Below are positions 57,281 through 64,000 of a stretch of DNA of 64,000 nucleotides, in pieces. Source of the DNA: Beverwykella pulmonaria. Lineage: Eukaryota; Ascomycota; Dothideomycetes; Pleosporales; Melanommataceae. The position numbers and the translations under genes were made by a program. Under the pieces are notes generated by a model. It saw only the letters and a list, made by a program, of their open reading frames with translations. It was not told where the DNA came from and did not search any database. The DNA is taken from positions 3,625,068 to 3,689,067 of the forward strand of contig BCHH01000001.1 in the NCBI GenBank assembly GCA_001599595.1, given 5' to 3'. Within the stretch, counting starts at the first letter, position 1. Each line of letters begins with the position of its first letter.

Positions 57281-58417
57281 TTAATTCTGCTTCTCGATCT
57301 GCTTCTGCTTCTCGATCTCTTTTTTTTTCGCCCTCCAATGTTCAATCTTCTCATCCACAATCGCAATACTCGCCTCCACGCCCAACAACTTCTCCCCTAA
57401 CATTTTCTCGTACTCCTCATCGCTCAACACACTCATCGGACTCCACTTACTCTTGGCAGCCCTCTGTAACCAACTCGCATCAGTTCTCCCTTCCTCCCTC
57501 ATGACTTCTTTTCGCTCCACCTCCTCCGAATTCCTTTTATCAAGGAAGTTATACGCATGCTGACCCCCATATCCAAAAAGCGTGAACATGATAGTCCCTG
57601 GAATCACATTTTTGGGTCCGCGGAATAGGAGCCCGATCGAAGCGCCAGTGAGTGCGCCCGAGATGCTAGATATGCGGACTTTGTCGCTGAGGGTGGAGTC
57701 TAGGTCGTTTCGAGGAACCAGAGGTGTGCCGCGGGTCAGGTGCCACCAGTTTTGCAGGCCGGATTGGTTGAGCAGGGAGGTCCGGATCGCGTAGAAGGTT
57801 GACCCAATCGCAAACCATTGAGCGCCTGAGACGAGAGAGAACAGGATGGGGGTGCTGGTGCGGAGAGTCCCGATGAAGGCGCCGAGGATGGTGCCCGGGA
57901 TAGCTGGGTTGTGTTAGTATGTGTTAGGGGTTGGATGACAATGGGGAAGGGGTGCTTCTGAGATAGACGTTGGGATGCCCGAAGAAACATATTGAATTGA
58001 CAGAGAGAAGGCCAGGGAATTAGTTTACGTTGAGACAAAGGGAATGGGCTAGGCTTGCTCTTTTATGAGCTCGTTCTATGTAATATATTTGCTGGCTAAA
58101 TATCCTTCAAAATGGTTACATGATGAACAAGTATAAGCCATACAGAGAAGTCTTCCATGGCCTTCGAATTCTGGAACTGCTGACACGTGATTTCGCTTGG
58201 CAATTTGAAAATATAACTTTTTCCTACTAACAAACGGTGGTTTAGAAAGGGAAATGATAAAAGGAACTGAATTGAAAATATTTCAAGGAAATACGAGCAG
58301 CCGACCTATCGGTAAGACAAAAGAGACCTACGTACCGGCGGCTCCCCCAATCAGCGCAGCTTGCCGTGCCACATGGAGGGGATAAGTGACCTGGTCTGGC
58401 GCAGGCCGTGCTACCAT
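57281..58417 (-). CDS. Tim17-like four-helix membrane protein
   Basis: Two exons (58336-58417 and 57281-57903) give 234 residues. The N-terminus is MVARPAPDQVTYPLHVARQA, ALIGGAAG|AIPGTILGAFIG. Helical Gly-rich segments follow: ILFSLVSGAQWFAIGSTFYA, SSISGALTGASIGLLFRGPK, VIPGTIMFTLFGYGGQHAYN. GGA..G and G...G spacing over four hydrophobic stretches is the Tim17/Tim22/Tim23 pattern, suggesting a mitochondrial membrane protein (inference). The Lys/Glu-rich C-terminal tail (EKIEHWRAKKKEIEKQKQIE) is a short coiled coil. The intron is 432 nt, unusually long here, but the junction (GCCG|CT) is in phase and restores GAAGAIPG. Divergent from eIF4B. Confidence 0.75.
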
Positions 58418-58742
58418 GGCTCTTTCATGAGTGAATTTGTGTGAGGCAAAGATATACAGAGTGAGGCGAGCGTGGTGTTGGCCGGCCTGCAGAATTGAAG
58501 GGCGGCAGCGCGGAGAACCGTCCGTAAAAGCGATGACATAAGCGGGCCACGGCTACCTAAATCGCACTCCACGGCCGGCCACTTTTTCCTCTCCAAGGCT
58601 CGGTCAACGTTACGTTTGACCACACCACCTGCGACCGTTCACGAACACTTACACCCTGCGACTTTCTGAGGGCAGATTCGGCTCTCAGTACTTACGAAGC
58701 CAGCGCGCGGTTTACACGGCGCGTTGACTGCAACCTGCAATC
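58418..58742. promoter_or_regulatory. Shared upstream region of Tim17-like gene and TIF3
   Basis: 325 bp between divergent starts. The region contains GCGGCCGG/GGCCGGCC GC-rich blocks near 58490 and 58570. No factor site is assigned. Confidence 0.4.
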
Positions 58743-60794
58743 ATGGGTACGCAGGCCCTTCGTGCGGAGGCGGCCAGGCAGACGTCGCCCGCGCTTTCGC
58801 ACACCCCGCGCTGTGTGCGCACTCTCCAACCTGTGGATAAGACGGCTAATTGTGTCTTTTGCAGCTCCCCCAAAGAAAAATGCCCAGAAGATGTCCCTGG
58901 GGGACTTCCTGGGTGATCAATGTACACTCCACCGACCGAAGTTGGCGATAGAATGAGGACTAATGAAGCTGTAGCTCTCGGATCATGGGCTGATGAAATG
59001 GAGGATATGCCAGTTGGTGAGTTCTGTGCAATCTCGAGCCTTGTGCGCTACATACTAATTTTTTTTTCACAGGCTCAGGTAAATTCCCGCAATATTTTCT
59101 CACCACGTGAAAGTGCCCCAGACGGTCGATTTGCTCACAACTTACTAGGAACCGGTGGCGGCGGTGCCAGCTATGGCGGTGGAGGACGTTCTTTCGGCTC
59201 CGCTGGCGGATTTGGTTTGTAAACGCTGTCCATATCAAAGATTTCCATGCTGACCAGCTTCCCTAGCCCCATCTGGCGGCGGATTTGCGCGCGATGCGCT
59301 TCCCCTCCCCACAAAGCCTCCATATACTGCTCATCTTGGCAACCTTTCCTTCGATGCCACCGAGGGCGACATTGGCGACTTCTTCGGCGAATGTCAGGTC
59401 ACCAACGTGCGCATTGTCGAGGATAAATTAGAGATGAAGCCGAAAGGCTTTGGTTATGTCGAGTTCGGCTCTCTCGATGGCTTGAAAAAGGCACTCGAAT
59501 TGTCAGGCACACAGTTCCAGGGTAGAAATATCAGGATCAGTGTCGCTGAACCACGTAAGTTTGATTGAATGACATGAGGGACCACTCTAATACCCTTACA
59601 GCCAAGGACCGTGCTGATCAGAAGGACATGTCGGATTGGACTCGAAAGGGTCCTCTTCCTGATCTGCCCGGCGGCGGACGCCGTGTGTCTGAACGCGGCG
59701 GGTTTGGAGATCGCGCTGGTGGATTCGGACGAAACTTCGAGCCTGCTGGATCTGACGCTGGGAGCGAGCGTGGAGAGCGAAGGCGCCCTCCTCCGTTCGA
59801 GGGCGACGGTAGAGTCCGCGACTTCGGCAACTGGGAGCGAAAGGGCCCTTTGTCACCTGTGCCCGGTGCACCCCCCTCGAGGGATGGTGGCAGAGTGCGA
59901 ACCTATGATGGTCCTCGGGAACGAAAACAATCCCCAGCAGCTTGGGGAGAGGGTCGAGCTGGAGCTCCTCATGAGGGCGGTTCACAGGATGGATCTCGCC
60001 CACCACGCCGCGAGTTCCAAGATAGGCCCCAATACGACAGACAGCCAACCGCACCGGAGCTGGACAACCAGTGGCGGACTAAGATGCGCCCTGACGCTGT
60101 AGCCAAGTCTCCTTCGTCTACTCCTGACGCCAGTGTGCCCTCATCCCCTGCCCCACAGCATGTCGCTCCTGCAGGACGCCCCAAGCTGAACCTCACAAAA
60201 CGAACTGTCTCGGAAGCTACGCCTGCTCCCCCTACGTCTACTTCTGAGTCTAAGTCGAACCCGTTCGGCGCTGCACGCCCCATTGACACTGCTGCTCGCG
60301 AAAAGGAGATTGAAGAAAAGAGGCAGCTCGCTATACGCCAGAAGAAGGAAGCGGACGAAAAGGCACGGGAAGAAAAGAGAGCAAGAGATACTGCAGATAG
60401 AGCCGCTGCTAGGGAGTCAGTACCGCCTACCCCGACCGCCGAGGCGTCTAAAGAGAAGGATGCGGATGAGAAACCTGTCGCTCCGAGCTACGAGATTCTG
60501 CGACGTGTGGCAGATGACGGAGAGGTCGAGGACGAGGAAGAAGACGGCGCTGACGCAAACGGAGAGATTGTCCAAGACAAGGCCTTGAAGCCAAAAGAAG
60601 TTGTTCGCGACCCGCCAAAGGCTGAAGGGGCTGGAGCCTGGAGACGAAAATCCGGCGCACCTCCTTCTGCCCCTGCTGAATCTACCACCGAGACTCGAGA
60701 AGACGACGGATGGAGCACTGTGACCAAGCCCAAGGCCACCAAGTCCACCCGCGGTGGGCGAGGAGGACCCCCTGCACGCGTCATTGCTTCTTAA
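58743..60794 (+). CDS. TIF3: Translation initiation factor eIF4B
   Basis: RNA-binding cofactor of eIF4A helicase in mRNA scanning. Seven exons were assembled: 58743-58746, 58865-58921, 58975-59016, 59073-59078, 59149-59214, 59267-59554 and 59602-60794, giving 551 residues. The start reads MAPPKKNAQKMSLGDFLGDQ, then SLGSWADEMEDMPVG, the conserved eIF4B head. The RRM (about 72-150) has RNP2 AHLGNLSFDAT and RNP1 KGFGYVEF. After it come repeats of RKGPL (DWTRKGPLPDLPGG; NWERKGPLSPVPG), typical eIF4B repeats. The end is EDDGWSTVTKPK, then RGGRGG. First exon 4 nt (ATGG) and a 6-nt exon 4 are unusual. Exon 4 is the least certain, since exon 3 can also join exon 5 directly in phase. Confidence 0.9.
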
Positions 60795-61825
60795 TCTGCA
60801 TTGCGTCTATGGTGCGATCGGGATGTGTCATACCTCTCCAGTCTTACCATAGTTTTGAATGCTCATGACACCGCGCATACTTCTCGGCGCGCCGGGTTGC
60901 TTTCTACTGTACTGGGGTCTTTTGCTATTTGTTCGATCAATAAGCAGGTCTGTTATGTTGGAGGTTCTTCAGTTGTCACATTCCAGGACATGTTTCAATT
61001 TCAAGCATGCTCTACCGCCTTGCCTCGATCTCACTCTGGCTCGCTCGATCCACGATGCAAACTTTTGGTTCGGTTAGATTGGTGGCTTCACCAAATGTCC
61101 CCAGATGCTGTTCTCTTCTCGACCCCGCACCATACACATTTAATTCCCCCTCTTTTTTAGCCCGATCTCCACCACTGATACTACATGCCCTAACATGATT
61201 ACTATGCTTCTTCTCCTCTCTATTTCGTTCTTTCAAAAGCTATTGTCTATTTTGTCGGCCTGGACTGAACTTGCAATACGAGGTGTGGAGTATGTGTTGT
61301 GGCTCGGATTTTCAGCTTGTGGTGTGGATCTGGAATAGACGGTGGTCACGAGGGCATGTATTTAGTCAGTTGCAGGTAGAATGCAAGTGGGTTGCTTACT
61401 TTATTGATGCGTGTCTATATGTCTGATGGGGAGGGCGATAGCCAGAGGGAAGATGAATCATTTGTCTGTGCGACTGCTCTTGGAGTTTATGGTGTATCAT
61501 TCTTCCACTCACATTCTAGTTGGGTCGCTTAACTCTGCAAAGATATAACCCTTATCTACACTCTAGACTCGAAATCAATATTGAGACGAAGTTGGGACAG
61601 AGCTCCTTGGTCAAAGGACGGACGACGTTGGCGATCTTCGCTGCACGCTAGTCAGGGAAACCCTGTCTGTACGCCCTTCATACGTCAACGCCTCCAGCAC
61701 TCATCCAACTTCAACAAACATGGCATGAACTCTCCCTCAACTTCGATCTTTCTTTTTCCACTCTATCCTGTAACGCCATCTACATTCCGCGTTTCCATTT
61801 TTCATCGAAGTGGAGTGTGGTTTCA
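60795..61825. other. Intergenic region
   Basis: 1 kb of 3' flank of TIF3 and promoter of the next gene. No supported gene or RNA. Confidence 0.45.
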
Positions 61826-63082
61826 ATGCCAACGAAATCTCAATCTCCAGACCCGACGACGTCACCACCGAAGCTAGCGAGATCTCGAAAAGCAGTACAA
61901 GAAGAAAGGGCTAGAAGAGCAGGGTCAGAAGGAGGCATCGTGCTGAATAAAGAACAGTGTGGGAAGAACATGAGTTCAGCAACAGCCACGCCAAAAGTCG
62001 GTCCGTCACCAGGTTTGAAAGATGCAGCTACAACGGGACCGAATCGCCAGCGTCGACGCCCGAGGAAGCTGAATAAAGAGCCTATGACGCAGAGCTCTGC
62101 TTCCACTGCAACTTCCAAGCCTATATCCATGCCCGCGGCTGCGATTATTAACGAAACTCTACCCCCCGCCTCCACCCTCGAACTCGAAGCCCTCAAATCG
62201 CGCGTCCGCGGCCTTGAGGCCAAAGTCGAAGAGCTCTACAGTAGCACTGAAGCTCGAAGTGCACGCTCGCCCCGCCGTCGCGGAAAAGCACGGAAGGGAT
62301 CATCGGCAACACAAGTCCCTACATTGTCCTCTACCACTGCCGCGGATCCTGCCACAGTCGTCGAAGAGGAGGAAGAAGCAGACGAGGAACTCGTGCGTCT
62401 AGAAGGTGAGCTCGAGATTGCACGGCAAGACCTCGAAGCTTATCGTCCACGCACACGGCCGCGTAACAGAACACGCCGCTCTGTTTCCGCCGAAGACGAC
62501 GATGATGTCGAGGAGATCCCGCGAGATGGATTTGAACCCAGCGCTGGACCAAAGGATACAATGAACATGGGAGATAGACAGGTCACGCTCACAGGGAATT
62601 ATCGTATTCCACTGCCGGCGAGCGTCAGCATGACGGATGTCAAGAATATACAGTCAGGTGTGAGCGCAGCGCAAAATGTGGCGAAGAGCTTTTTGGAGCA
62701 AAGGAGGGCGCAGGCGAAACAAGCTACTGTCAATAACTCGCCTAGAGCGCAGAATCAAGCCCAAAAGAATGGGAAACAAACGGGGTCGATGGCGGCATCG
62801 ACGGAGACTGCTGGCGAGAGTGGTAAGAGTTGGGCTGAATGGGTCGGCGGGTATAGTATGGCTATTACGCGGGCTGTTAAGAGTATTGAGGCGGAGGCCA
62901 CACTAGAGACGCAGAAGGCTGGGGGAAATAGGCCGGCTCAGGTAGGGAGGTCGTCGTCAGCGAAGAATACGGGGCAGGTGGGTAAAGGGAAGGGGATAGT
63001 TGCGAAGACGGGACCCAGGCCACCATTGAATTCAAGGACAGGGAATCTGAGTAGCGAGCAGGTTCGGGGGTTGATGAAATAG
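61826..63082 (+). CDS. Coiled-coil protein of unknown function
   Basis: A single frame of 418 residues from ATG 61826 (MPTKSQSPDP); the frame opens nine bases earlier with a GTG. The N-terminal third is basic and low complexity (RQRRRPRKLNKEP). A coiled coil at about 118-140 (LELEALKSRVRGLEAKVEEL) is followed by an acidic run (EEEEEADEELVRLEGELEIA). The conserved-looking part is VTLTGNYRIPLPASVSMTDV, then KNIQSGVSAAQNVAKSFLEQ, and later SWAEWVGGYSMAITRAVKSI. This resembles an uncharacterised fungal family, but no function can be assigned. Confidence 0.7.
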   Translation: MPTKSQSPDPTTSPPKLARSRKAVQEERARRAGSEGGIVLNKEQCGKNMSSATATPKVGPSPGLKDAATTGPNRQRRRPRKLNKEPMTQSSASTATSKPISMPAAAIINETLPPASTLELEALKSRVRGLEAKVEELYSSTEARSARSPRRRGKARKGSSATQVPTLSSTTAADPATVVEEEEEADEELVRLEGELEIARQDLEAYRPRTRPRNRTRRSVSAEDDDDVEEIPRDGFEPSAGPKDTMNMGDRQVTLTGNYRIPLPASVSMTDVKNIQSGVSAAQNVAKSFLEQRRAQAKQATVNNSPRAQNQAQKNGKQTGSMAASTETAGESGKSWAEWVGGYSMAITRAVKSIEAEATLETQKAGGNRPAQVGRSSSAKNTGQVGKGKGIVAKTGPRPPLNSRTGNLSSEQVRGLMK

Positions 63083-63960
63083 ACAGACTGGAAGGCGTAG
63101 TTGAGGGGTAACGGGGGCTTAATTCTTTGATGCCATTATAGAACGTGACCTTGCTTTTGGGTGTATGGTATGGTATTGGAGAAAAGGCAACATTGAAAGA
63201 AGCAAATGAATGAACTGACGTCTTACAAATTAGGTATCGTCTTTTCTTCCTCTCTATTTCTTATGGTTTACATTGATATCTCGACATTCGTACCCGGACC
63301 ATCTGGGTCGAGCTCCCAGGAGCCGACGACGGAGATCGGGAGCGCCGATCGGACATCCTGCCGCTCCGCAGCCCTACGCCGACATAGCTACCGAGTCTCC
63401 TTCCCTCACCCAGTGCATCTCCCTATCGGCGTCGGCCATCTTGGAAAACATCACAGGCGGCTCGGAGCTAGCCCAATTGTTGAGAGACTGTTCCCCGAAA
63501 GTAGCTCCATCTTTGCAGGATATCTGACCCCCAACCAGGTGATAAACACGACGAGCTATTTTACTAGCCCAATAGGTAGTAGTAGGCTACTCGTTAGCGG
63601 CTGGTACTAGTAAACGTCTTACTCTGTACAAATGTCCGCAATCTGGGGAATGCCGTTTCAGGATCCCCCAGTACGTTGTCGGGGATTAATTGTAGATGAG
63701 GAGATCGTTTGTACTCCCCGAAAGCCGAGCTGTGCCGCGTTAACACACCTGCGCCTTCCCAACCCGACCACAAACGTCCTCTGTTCTTGGCGGATTGCAC
63801 GCGCTAGACACTGCAGTCACGCGTAGGAGGTATATAATACGCCTTCCCCACACTCACCATCATTCTCCCCTTTCTCTTTCTTCACAAATACGACGTGCTC
63901 TCTTCGCTTCAGCTGCTTTATATCCTCTCTCCACAAGTCTCAATCACAATATAAGTTACC
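63083..63960. other. Intergenic region and promoter of the last gene
   Basis: No gene supported up to the TATA-like element. The final 120 bp are pyrimidine-rich (CTCCCCTTTCTCTTTCTTC), a typical fungal 5' leader. Confidence 0.5.
63831..63838 (+). promoter_or_regulatory. TATA-like element of the last gene
   Basis: TATATAAT, 130 bp before the ATG at 63961 and followed by a CT-rich leader, fits a fungal core promoter. Confidence 0.55.
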
Positions 63961-64000
63961 ATGGCTCCCTTTCTTCCCGAACGAGCCGGCCCCTTCCTCA
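63961..64000 (+). CDS. Start of a gene cut by the window end
   Basis: ATG in strong context (TTACCATGG) opens MAPFLPERAGPFL, running off the window. The TATA-like element, CT-rich leader and start context support a real, well-expressed gene. Too short to identify. Confidence 0.6.
   Translation, partial: MAPFLPERAGPFL

Overview
This window is nuclear DNA from a filamentous ascomycete (Pezizomycotina, most likely Dothideomycetes; the class is inference). It has compact genes with GT..AG introns, mostly 45-65 nt, with CTAAC/CTGAC branch sites. It carries two Zn(II)2Cys6 regulators, Ste50, Spg1, a two-domain CrcB/FEX protein, fungal F-box and DUF families, and a pogo/Fot1-type transposon copy with RIP-like stop codons. 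Intron-containing genes below were assembled by hand from reading frame, phase and splice signals; every adopted junction keeps phase, but none was confirmed with transcripts.

Layout. 1-2.8 kb is a decayed, AT-rich stretch: the 3' end of a kinesin-light-chain-type TPR gene, a transposase relic and a truncated N-terminus of a fungal AAA-ATPase family. 3.2-8.3 kb is housekeeping: triosephosphate isomerase, uracil phosphoribosyltransferase and a fluoride exporter. 9.6-20.5 kb is more accessory: two zinc-cluster regulators, an F-box-like protein, a Ser/Pro-rich repeat protein, a LigB/DODA-type dioxygenase lacking one expected metal histidine, and an atypical SDR lacking the catalytic Tyr/Lys. 21.6-30.4 kb is conserved: Rrb1 and Spg1 (divergent), exosome Csl4, an F-box protein, Gpi12 and a DUF7719-like membrane protein (divergent). 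31-38.6 kb holds a second F-box protein, a membrane-anchored BBE-like FAD oxidase, a zinc-finger protein and a broken-looking membrane protein gene beside a CACGTG palindrome cluster. 40.5-47.8 kb holds Cdc48, a Sus1/ENY2-like protein and Ste50. 50.2-56.7 kb is an accessory island: a divergent DUF7580 / C2H2 gene pair of the kind that accompanies fungal NLR and HeLo-like proteins, followed by a dead pogo transposon. 57.3-63.1 kb holds a Tim17-like membrane protein divergent from eIF4B, then a coiled-coil protein of unknown role. The window ends in the first codons of another gene.

How the genes relate. There is no obvious single pathway. Protein and ribosome homeostasis (Cdc48, Rrb1, eIF4B, Csl4) and signalling (Ste50, Spg1) dominate the conserved blocks. 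The strongest candidates for unusual biology are the DUF7580/C2H2 divergent pair, the dioxygenase/SDR/regulator group at 15.9-20.5 kb, and nine ambiguous bases in the transposon, eight of which fall on third codon positions.
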